Of a DNA stretch of 64,000 nucleotides, positions 8,381 to 17,701 are shown piece after piece (position 1 is the first letter of the stretch; each line of letters starts with the position of its first letter). The position numbers and the translations under genes are program-made. This stretch comes from Paenibacillus melissococcoides. Its GTDB lineage: Bacteria > Bacillota > Bacilli > Paenibacillales > Paenibacillaceae. The stretch covers positions 372,001-436,000 of the forward strand of contig CALYLO010000003.1 in the NCBI GenBank assembly GCA_944800085.1, in the 5' to 3' direction. Under the pieces are notes generated by a model. It searched no databases and was not told the origin of the DNA. It was given only the letters and a program-made list of their open reading frames with translations.

Positions 8381-10819
8381 ATGATGACGCACACCATGGT
8401 GGAAAGGTTCGCAACCGAATATGCGCGCGACGAGGACCGGCTCACCGGCCGGGACGACAATCAGAGCAGCATTCACTATCCGACGGTGTTCCTCTTTATC
8501 GGCGAGAAGGCGGGGGACGCCATCGAGCCGATGATCCGGATCAACGACCGGAAATGGGATAACAGCGCCGGCGTCATGTATGTGCATGCCACGGCCCGGG
8601 TCCAAGGCGCGGAAGCTTCCGGCGCTGACGCGGACGGTTCAGCCGCCCGCGGCGCCGCTTCCGCCCGGGATGGGGCGGAACCCGGCGGCAGAGTCGCCCG
8701 GCTCGCGCTTCCGCTCGGCGGCAGCGGCGGGAGCGACAGCCGCAAGACGATGCGCCGCGATGCGCACCGCCAGTTCTATGAGGAGAAGAGCGGCCTGCTT
8801 GAGCTGAACCGCACCTTGCGGAAGGTGAGCGGCGATATCGCGGAGTACGGCCGCCTCTATGCCTCCTTCGATCGGATTCATCTGGCAGTCATTACGCGGG
8901 CCGATGATCCGCTCAATGTGCTGGTGCCGGAAATTACGCTGCTGGCGGAAGCGATTTTCCAGCAGTCGTTCAAGTCGGTGCAGACGGACTTATACGCGCT
9001 GATCAGCGAGCGGGAGCAGGCGGAAGCCTTCGGCTATGCCAGCTCGGCGGGAGTCGCGTTCCTGCGCGAGCTTGATTATATGCAGAGTCCGGACTATTCG
9101 TTCTCGGCCCCCCTGCATGTGACGGAAGACGGGATTGCGATCGAGGTGACGCATCCCGCTTCGCCGCTATTCGATCTCGTCTATGTGCTGACGGATAAAA
9201 ATGAACGCGGCATGTCGTCCTTCGACGAGGAAGACAATTACGAGATCATTTGCCATATGAACCTGTTGAAAAACCGGAAGCGGACCGACTCGGCCGGGGC
9301 GCATGGAATGGACAACTACAACAACACCTCCCTGCGCAACAATCTGATGACCGAATCCGGCCGGATCGGGTTCGTCTCGGCGGGATTCTCGAAGGTGAAG
9401 CGCCCGAATCATTCGATAGCGCTCGCCGTGCTGTACCATTTCTGCCGGGAGCTGACGGAGCGGATGAAGGGCGGACCCGAACGGACGGCGGCGGAGAAGC
9501 TGGCCTGGTTCGGGCTGGACCCGGAAGCGATCGAGGCCCGGGTCGATCAAGCGGTTCCGGATGAGGAGCGGCTCGGCGACATGAACGGCATCATGACGCA
9601 TGGCGTCAGCTTCGGCCAATTGAAGCGCATGACGCTGCGCGAAGCCGAGGAAGCGCTGTTCGGCAGCGGATGCATCGCTTTTTTCCGGGATAATTATGAG
9701 CGGGCCGCGGAGAGCGCGATCCGGCAGCTTCCGGATGACGAGCTGCAATATACGGTCCGGCAGCGTCTGGCCGCCCAGGCGGATACCGGCTTCTATCAGG
9801 TGTACGCCTGGACGAACGAGGCGGAGGAAGCGGACAGCGTCTGGCCGCTTCTGCACGGCCGCATCCGCGAGGCGGGAAGAGCGCTCGAAGCGGCGCGGGC
9901 GGAGCTGGAGCAGAAGTACGGCGAGACGGTGGAGGAGCAATCGTTCCAGCGGCTGCCGCTGATGGACAAGCATAATGTGCGCAGCTTCATCCGCTCCTTC
10001 TTCGACACCGTGTACCGCCAGAAGCTGGAGGTGCTGCGGCTGGAGACGGAGCTGCGGCTGTACCGGAAATACGAAGCGGAGCTGGAGCGGCTGCATACGA
10101 TCTACAAGCAGTACGTGCAGCAGATGGAGTCGCTGGAGCGGACGCTTCGGGAAGCTGCTCTCGCCAGCATCCGCCAGGCCGATGACTATATCGGCCAAAA
10201 TATTATGGAATATTACGAACGGGTGACGGCGGACGTCATGCGGGACATCGAGGCGAAGCGGGGGCCGGGCGCCTTCGGCGAAGAGCGGTATATGGGCAGC
10301 GTCTCCGGCCTGCTGGAGCAGGGAACGGACGCGTTGGCCGCACGGATGTGCGAGGTGTGCCGGGCTCATATTTTGACGGCGGCTCCGTTCAAGCAGACGT
10401 TCGAGGAAGAGCTGCTGCGGCGGGCGAACGTGACGATCGACTACAGCAACCAGGAGGTGCTGTCGCGGGACGAGCTGTTCAAGAAGCTGTACCGGACGCT
10501 GGAGGAGCATGCCGGCATTCATATCCGGCTGCTCGATTATACGCATAAGCACCGTTACGAGGAGAAATATTTCTTCGGCGACGCGACGAGCGAATTTATG
10601 CGGTATGCGCTGAACGAGGAGGAGACGTCCCGCATCTACAAGCTCGGCTGCGTGCATGAGAAGCGAAGCAGCGGGGTGGAGAAGCTGAACATCATGGGCG
10701 GCTTCCGCGTCGAGGATCTCATGTATTACCGGAACGGCAAAATGTACTATGAGAGCTATATGCAGAACGGGTATTCATTCCATGGCATCGATCCCGAACG
10801 GCTGCCGCCTGTCCGTTAA
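8381..10819 (+). CDS. Unrecognised 812-aa cytoplasmic coiled-coil protein, partner of tubulin-like protein
   Basis: I do not recognise this protein. It has no signal peptide or TM segment. The N-terminal region contains hydrophobic strands (YPTVFLFIGEKAG, IHLAVITRADD, FDLVYVLTDKNERG) resembling an alpha/beta nucleotide-binding or tubulin-like core. Residues 75-120 are an Ala/Gly-rich linker, and about 490-620 predict long coiled coil rich in Glu, Leu and Arg. The ATG lies one base after the tubulin-like stop, so translational coupling and a stoichiometric partnership are likely. A start at the second Met cannot be excluded. A diverged second tubulin-like subunit is one possibility (inference). 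Confidence 0.75.
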   Translation: MMTHTMVERFATEYARDEDRLTGRDDNQSSIHYPTVFLFIGEKAGDAIEPMIRINDRKWDNSAGVMYVHATARVQGAEASGADADGSAARGAASARDGAEPGGRVARLALPLGGSGGSDSRKTMRRDAHRQFYEEKSGLLELNRTLRKVSGDIAEYGRLYASFDRIHLAVITRADDPLNVLVPEITLLAEAIFQQSFKSVQTDLYALISEREQAEAFGYASSAGVAFLRELDYMQSPDYSFSAPLHVTEDGIAIEVTHPASPLFDLVYVLTDKNERGMSSFDEEDNYEIICHMNLLKNRKRTDSAGAHGMDNYNNTSLRNNLMTESGRIGFVSAGFSKVKRPNHSIALAVLYHFCRELTERMKGGPERTAAEKLAWFGLDPEAIEARVDQAVPDEERLGDMNGIMTHGVSFGQLKRMTLREAEEALFGSGCIAFFRDNYERAAESAIRQLPDDELQYTVRQRLAAQADTGFYQVYAWTNEAEEADSVWPLLHGRIREAGRALEAARAELEQKYGETVEEQSFQRLPLMDKHNVRSFIRSFFDTVYRQKLEVLRLETELRLYRKYEAELERLHTIYKQYVQQMESLERTLREAALASIRQADDYIGQNIMEYYERVTADVMRDIEAKRGPGAFGEERYMGSVSGLLEQGTDALAARMCEVCRAHILTAAPFKQTFEEELLRRANVTIDYSNQEVLSRDELFKKLYRTLEEHAGIHIRLLDYTHKHRYEEKYFFGDATSEFMRYALNEEETSRIYKLGCVHEKRSSGVEKLNIMGGFRVEDLMYYRNGKMYYESYMQNGYSFHGIDPERLPPVR

Positions 10820-11026
10820 ACCGGTATGCCGGTTGAATGTACGCCGGGAGGCGTAGGGGACAGCGGCCGTGCAAGGCGGGGTTCTGTACGGACAACGGCC
10901 GTTCCCGGGTCAGCGGGGAAACCGAAGGCTTGCCGCACGGAAGGACAACGGATGGACCGCCGCGTCGTAAGCGTCTGACCGGACGATGCCGGGGCCACGT
11001 ATTCTATGTGAGAGGATGCTATATTT

Positions 11027-12307
11027 ATGCAGCGAAAAGTGAATTGGCTCATGGTGGTGTTCAGCCTGATCGGCGGCGCCGTCGGCTGGGCCGCCGGGGA
11101 GTGGCTGCTGGGCCGCCTGTTCGGCGAATGGCCGGATGTCGTGGTGACCGGGCTTTACTTCGGGGTTATCGCCCTATTCATCGGCCTGGCCTGCCTGACG
11201 GCCGAGATGATCTCGCCCCGGCTGAATGGCCCATCGTGGCGGCAGCGGTATGCGGGCACATCCTGGCTGGTGCTCGTGCCCGCGACGCTCGTCATGCTGT
11301 TCATCGCGGGCCTGGCGCTGGAAGCGGTGTACCAGATCGAAGCGGGCGGCGTGAAGACAGTCAAAAATATCGTGCTTGTGATCGACAATTCCGGCAGCAT
11401 GGAGCAGACGGATCCGAACCAGGATCGGTATGAAGCGGCCAAGCGGATGATCGAAGAGATGGATCGGGACAAGCGGGTAGCTGTGTTTGTATTTAACGAC
11501 AGCGTGGACCTGCTTCAGCCTTTCGTGCAAGTGAAGGATCAGGCTGTCAAGGATGAGCTGTTCGCCAAGATCGATGCGCTGCAGCCGACACAGGGCGGTA
11601 CGGATATCGGCCTGTCTCTATCCGAAGCGATGAAGCATATCAAGGATAATCAGGATGATTCGCGCGGCACGATGGTCGTCCTGCTGTCGGACGGCTTCAG
11701 CGAAGTGAATACGAACGAAGCGCTCGCCGATTATAAGGCGCAGCATATCGCCGTTCACACGATTGGCCTCAGTCTGGTCGAGGCGGAAGGCTCGGGCCTC
11801 CTGCGCCGGATCGCGGACGAGACCGGCGGCCAATACTACGATGTGTCCAAAGCGAACGAGCTGTCGTTCATCTTCGAGAAGATTTACAGCAGCATCGGCG
11901 ATCGGACACTGGTGACGGAGCGTTCCGGGCCGCTTCAAGACAGCGGCTATTATATGGCGCTGCATGTCATCGCCTTGGTACTTATCGGAACGGCGCTCGG
12001 CTTGTCGCTCGGCCTCGTGTTCGACAACCGCTATCTCGCCAAGACCTTCGCCATCGGCGGCGCGGCGGCGGGGCTGCTTGCCGGTCTCCTGCTGGAGGCC
12101 GGCCTGTCCGGACGTCCGCTGACGGACGGAGCCGTGCGCTTGGGCGCCGATCTGGTGCTGGCGGGGATCATCGCGCTGTTCCCGCTGGTCGTGCCTGTGC
12201 AGGAGAACCTGCGGCAGCGGGAAGGCCGCCGGCGGAGAGGAACGGCGGACAGTGAAGGCAGCAGCCTGTCCGGACGGCATGCCGATCGGAGCAGCCGCGG
12301 ATTCTAG
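11027..12307 (+). CDS. Polytopic membrane protein with vWA domain
   Basis: The 426-aa protein has three N-terminal TM helices (about 8-27, 38-58, 80-101) and a vWA domain (about 113-285) with an intact MIDAS (D120-x-S122-x-S124, then T196-containing GGTD and LSDG). Three more C-terminal helices follow (about 308-331, 337-358, 368-392). A basic N-terminus and three helices place the vWA domain outside the membrane, as in the first gene of the operon. The 207-base gap before it holds no convincing gene. It resembles BatA/BatB-like vWA membrane proteins only in general layout. Confidence 0.85.
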   Translation: MQRKVNWLMVVFSLIGGAVGWAAGEWLLGRLFGEWPDVVVTGLYFGVIALFIGLACLTAEMISPRLNGPSWRQRYAGTSWLVLVPATLVMLFIAGLALEAVYQIEAGGVKTVKNIVLVIDNSGSMEQTDPNQDRYEAAKRMIEEMDRDKRVAVFVFNDSVDLLQPFVQVKDQAVKDELFAKIDALQPTQGGTDIGLSLSEAMKHIKDNQDDSRGTMVVLLSDGFSEVNTNEALADYKAQHIAVHTIGLSLVEAEGSGLLRRIADETGGQYYDVSKANELSFIFEKIYSSIGDRTLVTERSGPLQDSGYYMALHVIALVLIGTALGLSLGLVFDNRYLAKTFAIGGAAAGLLAGLLLEAGLSGRPLTDGAVRLGADLVLAGIIALFPLVVPVQENLRQREGRRRRGTADSEGSSLSGRHADRSSRGF

Positions 12308-12326
12308 TGTGGGGAGGCCATGACAG

Positions 12327-12965
12327 ATGCATTATACGGAAGCGGGTCCGGAGACGCCGGTCATCCGCGGACTGACACATAGTATTGACGAAGAGCGGTG
12401 TACGCTGCGCTGGCTGTGGCCCGATGCGATCCAGGCCGTCTATGTGCACAAGGCGGCTGCGGATCGCCCGGCGGCCGAGCGTCCGCCGGCCGCGGAGCTG
12501 AAGTTGTATACGAGAGACGAGTATAAAGCCAACAACGGATACCATGACCGGATTGAAGGGATCGGGCGGCTTGTCTATACGGTCTACGCCTGTCTGCCGC
12601 AGGAGGACGGACAGCGGCAGCTCGTCATCCAGCCGGACGGCGGGAACCGGATCGCGCTGAGCACCGGCCGGGCGAGAATCTATTACTCTGTCCGCTATAA
12701 AGGCGGCTGGTTCAAAAAATTCAAAACGGCGCAAATCCAGGTGACGGCAGAGGTGCCGCTGCCTGCGGAGGCGCTGTGCTATGTGAAGAAGCATGGCGGC
12801 TCTCCCGCCGGCAAAGACTACGGAACGGTCTACCCGTTCGTCGAGCCGTTCGCCCCGGGACGGAACGTGCTGCCGGAGATCGAGATCGGGAAGGACGATT
12901 ACATTCGGCTCTTCTTCACCGACGGCCGCCAATACGGCCAGCTGTATGAGCTGATACCGGAATGA
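12327..12965 (+). CDS. Unrecognised 212-aa probable beta-sandwich protein
   Basis: No named family is apparent. The sequence alternates short hydrophobic strands and charged turns (for example CTLRWLWPDAIQAVYVHK and RLVYTVYACLP), which fits fibronectin-III or other beta-sandwich folds. It has no signal peptide, TM helix or catalytic motif. It lies 19 bases after the second vWA gene and 13 before the GTPase gene, inside the operon. The GTPase ribosome site overlaps its stop. A cytoplasmic adaptor role is an inference from position only. Confidence 0.7.
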   Translation: MHYTEAGPETPVIRGLTHSIDEERCTLRWLWPDAIQAVYVHKAAADRPAAERPPAAELKLYTRDEYKANNGYHDRIEGIGRLVYTVYACLPQEDGQRQLVIQPDGGNRIALSTGRARIYYSVRYKGGWFKKFKTAQIQVTAEVPLPAEALCYVKKHGGSPAGKDYGTVYPFVEPFAPGRNVLPEIEIGKDDYIRLFFTDGRQYGQLYELIPE

Positions 12966-12978
12966 GGAGGGGAAGACA

Positions 12979-14241
12979 TTGGGGATTTTTGATTTTCTGA
13001 AGCGCAAGCCGCAGCCGGCGCAACAGCCGCCGTTCTATGATATCGTATGCCCCTACTGCTTCAGCAAATTCTCGCCCGAGGAGGTCGTGTTCCGCGCGGC
13101 GCATCACCGCGAGGATGACGAGAATTATGCGCTGCAGGAGGATGAGAAGCTGAACAAATACCGGGACCGCTTCGGCCTGGATACGGTCTATGATATGGAG
13201 GCGGTCATCGATCCGCGCGATATTCCCGAAGAGCATCATCTGTATTCGGATAACGTGCTTATCGGGCTGAACGACCGCTATGGCGTCGTCACGCGCAGAA
13301 GGCTGTGTCCGCACTGCCATAATGAGCTGCCGGTGACGGCAGGGAAGGTGCCGAACAATATCATTTCCATTATCGGGGCTTCCCAGGTCGGCAAATCGGT
13401 CTACATGACCTCGCTGATCCATACGCTCCAGCATGCGACGGCCGATCATTTCGATGCCGCCTGCATGCCGCTCAACGCGGAGATCAGCCGCAAGTTCCGC
13501 ACGATGTACGAGGAGCCGCTGTTCGAGCGCGGCGATCTGCTCGCGTCGACGCAGAAGGAGAAGATGCAGGAGCCGTTCATCTTTCAATTCGTCTTCAAGG
13601 ATGAGACGAAGCCGCCGCTCACGCTGGTCTTTTTTGATGTCGCGGGGGAAGGGATGGTCGATCAGGATTATCTCGGCCTGCACGGCCAGCATATCAAAAA
13701 TTCGGCCGGCATTCTGTTCATGATCGATCCGCTGCAAATTCGATCGATTCGTGAAAAAATCCGCATGCAATACGGAGGAGCTTCCGACGATTGGGTGCCG
13801 CAATACGACGAGCCGCGCGATGTCGTGCTGACGCTGTTCGGCGACTTCATCGCTTACCAGGATAAGAACAAGACCGACATTCCGACGGCGGTCGTGCTGA
13901 CGAAGAGCGACATGCTGCATGCGTTGAAGGATGAGGATGGCGACTATATCAAGTCGAACAGCAACATTTTCCATAATATGGTTCATCGCAAGTATCTCGA
14001 TTTGACGGAGTTCCATAATATCGACGGCGAGATACGGCGCTTCATCGAGAAGGTGGATCGTCCGTTCAAAGGAACGATGGATGTCTATTTCTCTAATACG
14101 GCCTATTTCGCCGTGTCGGCATTGGGCAGCAACCCGGTCAATCAGAAGCTGCAGGGGGTTGTCAGTCCGATCCGGGTAGATGAGCCGTTCATCTGGCTGT
14201 TGTATCAATTGAATTATATCGAGGGGAGAGAGCAGCATTGA
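12979..14241 (+). CDS. Zinc-ribbon TRAFAC-type GTPase (double-GTPase-2-like)
   Basis: The 420-aa protein has a split zinc ribbon (C24/C27 and C110/C113) before a complete G domain. The motifs are G1 GASQVGKS (133-140), G3 DVAG (220-223), G4 TKSD (308-311) and a G5-like SAL (380-382). These are the motifs of an active P-loop GTPase of the TRAFAC class. I believe it matches the family annotated as a TRAFAC-clade or double GTPase accompanying GAP1 proteins. The start is TTG at 12979, 6 bases after GAGGAGGGG. The TTGA overlap with the following gene indicates coupled translation. Confidence 0.85.
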   Translation: MGIFDFLKRKPQPAQQPPFYDIVCPYCFSKFSPEEVVFRAAHHREDDENYALQEDEKLNKYRDRFGLDTVYDMEAVIDPRDIPEEHHLYSDNVLIGLNDRYGVVTRRRLCPHCHNELPVTAGKVPNNIISIIGASQVGKSVYMTSLIHTLQHATADHFDAACMPLNAEISRKFRTMYEEPLFERGDLLASTQKEKMQEPFIFQFVFKDETKPPLTLVFFDVAGEGMVDQDYLGLHGQHIKNSAGILFMIDPLQIRSIREKIRMQYGGASDDWVPQYDEPRDVVLTLFGDFIAYQDKNKTDIPTAVVLTKSDMLHALKDEDGDYIKSNSNIFHNMVHRKYLDLTEFHNIDGEIRRFIEKVDRPFKGTMDVYFSNTAYFAVSALGSNPVNQKLQGVVSPIRVDEPFIWLLYQLNYIEGREQH

Positions 14242-17200
14242 CATCGAACAGACCCTCTCGCATCCAGCAGCAAATGTATACGCGGGAGCGGCGCGGCATT
14301 TTCCGCTCCAATGAAGGCTTTGACACGATCGCGGCCTCCTCAGGTCTTGATCCCGGGTTTATCAAAAAAGTGCTGCATCCGTTCTGCGTCTATGACGCAC
14401 CGGCGGAGCTGGCCTCGCGCGGGGAGAAGGACGAAGCGCGCTATCCGCAAGCGCTGCACCTGTTCCACGCCGATATGGGACAGCTCGTCCTCGGGCGCAG
14501 CATCTATCAGGCGGCGGATTTCACGGGCTTGCGCAGCGCCTTCTTCACCCACAACTATATCGTGCCCGCCGAACGGGCGGCCGAAGCGGTGAAGGACTAT
14601 CCATCGCTGCTGAACGCGGACTTCGCCGGCAGCTATGATATCGAGCAGGGCACGGAGCTGCCCGAACTGGAGCGGATTCCGGCCGCGGCGGAAGCGGGCC
14701 GTCCAGCTTCGCCGACCAATCTGCTCGCCAGTCTCGGCATCGACGAGAAGATGTTCAAGCAGCTCCTGTTCGCCGTCATGTCGTCCGTTGTCACGAGACG
14801 CAAAGTGTTCGTCGCGCTCGATGTCGCGGCGGAGGAGTTGTCGGAGACCGCTTTGCAGTTGGTCGGCGTGCTGTACGGCAGTCTGCCGTATGCTTATCGC
14901 CGCGCGCTTGGCTTCCTGACTTTCTCGAAGGAGCCGCTGAACCGGAAGGGGATTCATCTGACGTTCGTGGAGCAAGGAAGCTTGCGCCCGAATGATCGGA
15001 ACATCGACAAGGATTATACCTTCGATCTTGCGTCGAAGCGGGTGACGAATGTCGATCTCGACCTGGGGAAGCAGCCTTACTTGAGCTTCGCCTGGAGCAA
15101 TCTGGAGCAGCCGGAGCGAGCGGAAGCCTTCTTTGCCTTCGCGGAGCAGATGCTGGAGGGCATGGACACGCAGCGGCATACCGCGATCGCGAGCTGCCAT
15201 GAACTGGCTGTCTTGTTCCAGATTGAAGAAGGCAGCGATTCTCTATATATGCAGAACCGGGTCGGCGCGCTGCGCTCGATGCTCGATTACTTGACGCCGG
15301 AAGGGGCTGTGCAGTCGAAGCAGCGGCTGGCGGAGCTATTCCGCGGGTGCTTCCAGCGCGAGTATGAACGGGTCAAGCAGGGAGAGATTCCCGATCCGTC
15401 TATCGTAAAATGTTTTATGGAATATGAGGCCCTTGCCGGAGCGGCGCTCGGCAGCGATCTGATCGGGTATTTGATCCGGAGCTTGCATGAAGCCCATCAG
15501 GGGAAGGGCAGCGATCGAATGGAAGCCTATTATGCGCTCATCGAGGGGAGCGACAGCGTCAGCCGGACCTTTTTTGAGACGCTGCTGCGGGGCGGCAAGA
15601 CGGTAGACCTCTTCTTTCCGTATATACGGCAGAAGTTCCAGGAGACCGTACGGGCCGAGGAGCTCGTGAAGCTGGCTCTTCATTGGTCCAGCCGGCACCC
15701 GGTACTGCTGCGCAAGGCCGAGTTCACCGAGCTCGCCGCCGGGCAGCTCGCCGAGAAGCTGCGGCATGATGCGGAGCCGGTGTCCGCCGTGAACGCGGTG
15801 CTGGACACGGGCGATCGCCTGCTCGCGGAGAAGGGGCGGCCCGCCGAAGATATGCTGCTCTTTATGGAGCAGTTGTCGTATGCGGCGAATGTGTTCCTGC
15901 TGACGGAGCTGAATCTTGAGCAGACGCGCCAGGAAGCGTTCCTGCAGATCGGATTCCTGGCGCATCCGGACGAGGTGAGGGAATGGGCCGCCCGCTATCC
16001 GCCTCAGGTGCAGTCCACGGCAAATGTCATGCTGTCTGCCTACCGATGGTTCCGCGACGACGAGCCGGATGAATCGATTTTCGACGGCTTATCGCCTGCC
16101 GAGCTGGATCGGCTGCAGCAGCTTGGGCGCCGCTGGCTGCAGAAGGATCTGGGGCCGTCCCGGTTCGGCAAGCTGGTGCTGGCGTTCTGCCGGGATGCCG
16201 ACAAAGCCTTGATCGAATATGGAGCGCTGCTCCATTATTTGCATCAGCATGCGCCGGACCGGGAGACCGTCTATCAGTTCATGAACTGGTCCGAGAAGCA
16301 GCGCTTCTTCTCGCGAGGAAGGAAGCTTGAGCCGGGATATGCCGCGGCAGTGGTCGCTTATTTCAAAAAATACGACCAGGATGCGTTCAAAAACCGGACG
16401 AACCGCAAGCTCTATTTCGAGCAGGCGGGCGCTCCGCTTCAGGCCGTATACGACAAGGCCCGCAGCGAGCTGTCGCCGCCCATCGTCAGATGGCTGCGGC
16501 GCAACCGGCAAGCGATGGTATGGTTCGCGGCCATTATCCTGGTCATCGGCGGCATTGCCGGCGGATTGGCGGCCTCCGGCATCTTCGACAGCGGCAAGCC
16601 CGCGGTGGCGGATCACACCGCGTCCGAGCCGGAGCCGCCTCGGCCAGAGGAGCAGGCGACTAAGCTCGAACCGCAAGTCTACGCGAGACAAGTCGAGGAT
16701 TTCGTGGACGGCGAATTGAAGGCGACGACCGAGCTTGTGTTCGAGTTCGGGACGGAGGCGGAATGCGCCGCATTTCAGGCAGGCGCGATTACATTGAAGC
16801 TGGAGGGCGGCGCCGAGCAGACGTATACGGATCGTTCCGTGCAGCATCTCTGCTCTTCGGGGGCCGGTGCGGAAGGCACGCCGCCGGACGGCTCTGCCGG
16901 AGCAGGAAGCGGCTCCGGCGGATCAGCGGGCTCGCGGGATGCAAGCGGCGCCGATTCTTCCGCCACAAGCGCCGGGCAACAGGATCAGAACGGCGGCGGG
17001 AGAGGAGAAGCAGGCGATTCTTCGGTGAGCAAGGCAGGCTTGCCGGGAGAAGGGGACAGCGCGCAGCCGGACGCGGCGGCGGGAGAGAGCTCTCAAGGAG
17101 ACACGTCACCGGGAGACACGTCACCGGGAGATACGTCACCGGGAGACACGCCAACGGGGGATGCGGCACCGGGAGATACGCCGCCGGCACCGCCAGCCGG

Positions 17201-17351
17201 AGGCGCAAATGGCGCCGCAGGCGCGGATTCGGCCAACCCGGCCCGGCAGCGAACCTATCAAGCGATTGTTTCTTTAGGCGAAGAAGTGGACATTGGAAAA
17301 ATAAGTGAAGTACTTGTGAATCAGAAGATAGTCCAATATATTGAGAAATAG
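14238..17351 (+). CDS. GAP1-N2-like GTPase-associated single-pass membrane protein
   Basis: The 1037-aa product starts with QQMYTRERRGIF..GFDTIAASSGL..HPFCVYD, which I recognise as the N-terminal pattern of GTPase-associated protein 1 type N2 (from memory, not checked). About 750 cytoplasmic helical residues are followed by one TM helix (761-781) and an exported tail. That tail has a small domain (about 795-875), an Ala/Gly/Ser/Asp low-complexity linker with six GDTSP-type repeats (954-983) and a final 35-residue segment. The TTG start overlaps the GTPase stop by four bases, so the two proteins probably act together. It is the last gene before a strong terminator. Confidence 0.8.
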   Translation: MTSNRPSRIQQQMYTRERRGIFRSNEGFDTIAASSGLDPGFIKKVLHPFCVYDAPAELASRGEKDEARYPQALHLFHADMGQLVLGRSIYQAADFTGLRSAFFTHNYIVPAERAAEAVKDYPSLLNADFAGSYDIEQGTELPELERIPAAAEAGRPASPTNLLASLGIDEKMFKQLLFAVMSSVVTRRKVFVALDVAAEELSETALQLVGVLYGSLPYAYRRALGFLTFSKEPLNRKGIHLTFVEQGSLRPNDRNIDKDYTFDLASKRVTNVDLDLGKQPYLSFAWSNLEQPERAEAFFAFAEQMLEGMDTQRHTAIASCHELAVLFQIEEGSDSLYMQNRVGALRSMLDYLTPEGAVQSKQRLAELFRGCFQREYERVKQGEIPDPSIVKCFMEYEALAGAALGSDLIGYLIRSLHEAHQGKGSDRMEAYYALIEGSDSVSRTFFETLLRGGKTVDLFFPYIRQKFQETVRAEELVKLALHWSSRHPVLLRKAEFTELAAGQLAEKLRHDAEPVSAVNAVLDTGDRLLAEKGRPAEDMLLFMEQLSYAANVFLLTELNLEQTRQEAFLQIGFLAHPDEVREWAARYPPQVQSTANVMLSAYRWFRDDEPDESIFDGLSPAELDRLQQLGRRWLQKDLGPSRFGKLVLAFCRDADKALIEYGALLHYLHQHAPDRETVYQFMNWSEKQRFFSRGRKLEPGYAAAVVAYFKKYDQDAFKNRTNRKLYFEQAGAPLQAVYDKARSELSPPIVRWLRRNRQAMVWFAAIILVIGGIAGGLAASGIFDSGKPAVADHTASEPEPPRPEEQATKLEPQVYARQVEDFVDGELKATTELVFEFGTEAECAAFQAGAITLKLEGGAEQTYTDRSVQHLCSSGAGAEGTPPDGSAGAGSGSGGSAGSRDASGADSSATSAGQQDQNGGGRGEAGDSSVSKAGLPGEGDSAQPDAAAGESSQGDTSPGDTSPGDTSPGDTPTGDAAPGDTPPAPPAGGANGAAGADSANPARQRTYQAIVSLGEEVDIGKISEVLVNQKIVQYIEK
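17097..17186 (+). repeat. Six 15-bp tandem repeats inside GAP1-like gene
   Basis: Units of GGAGACACGTCACCG with small changes run head to tail and encode GDTSP-like pentapeptides. The first three units are nearly identical, so copy number is likely to vary by slippage, always in frame. The peptide would be a flexible exported linker. Confidence 0.85.
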
Positions 17352-17377
17352 AGGCTGAACGTCAGCCTCTATTTTTT
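17350..17377 (+). terminator. Rho-independent terminator of the rightward cluster
   Basis: A perfect 9-bp stem (AGAGGCTGA/TCAGCCTCT) with a 3-base loop is followed by ATTTTTT. It begins at the last base of the GAP1-like stop codon region and marks the end of the operon. Confidence 0.9.
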
Positions 17378-17414
17378 GTCATCCTGTACCGGATGATAGA
17401 GGAGGCTGCAAGCC

Positions 17415-17624
17415 ATGCGCTGGATACCGGCACGCTGGAGCCGCAAATGGATTCGATGGGAGCTGTGTCATGCGCTCGTGCTGACGCTCGGATTGTGGGG
17501 CGTCCGCTATGTGGCGGCAGGAGCGGAGCCGGCATTCGCTATCGGATATGGATGCGGGGTACTTGCCGAGACGGCCTTGGCGATCTATTATTGGATTCAG
17601 TGCCGGCGAAATGTTAAATCATAG
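17415..17624 (+). CDS. Small two-helix membrane protein
   Basis: This 69-aa protein has a basic N-terminus (MRWIPARWSRKW) and two hydrophobic segments (about 17-33 and 41-60), ending in a cysteine/arginine tail. The ATG is preceded by AGAGGAGG at a normal distance, which supports translation. It sits between the cluster terminator and the DPPR-synthase-like gene. No family or function is recognised. Confidence 0.55.
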   Translation: MRWIPARWSRKWIRWELCHALVLTLGLWGVRYVAAGAEPAFAIGYGCGVLAETALAIYYWIQCRRNVKS

Positions 17625-17701
17625 AAATGAAAGATAGGAAGATAGATTCGAAGAAAAATAGATTGCTAAGTTACTAGGGGTTACTAGGGGGATGTCGCAT
17701 T

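Noticed and set aside
3463..10657. Long minus-strand open frames opposite the vWA, tubulin-like and 812-aa genes
   Set aside because: They are antisense shadows of GC-rich genes, rich in Arg/Leu/His, without ribosome sites or recognisable domains.
10820..11026. An extra gene between the 812-aa gene and the second vWA gene
   Set aside because: The available frame runs into the vWA gene in another frame, has no good start and shows no protein-like composition.
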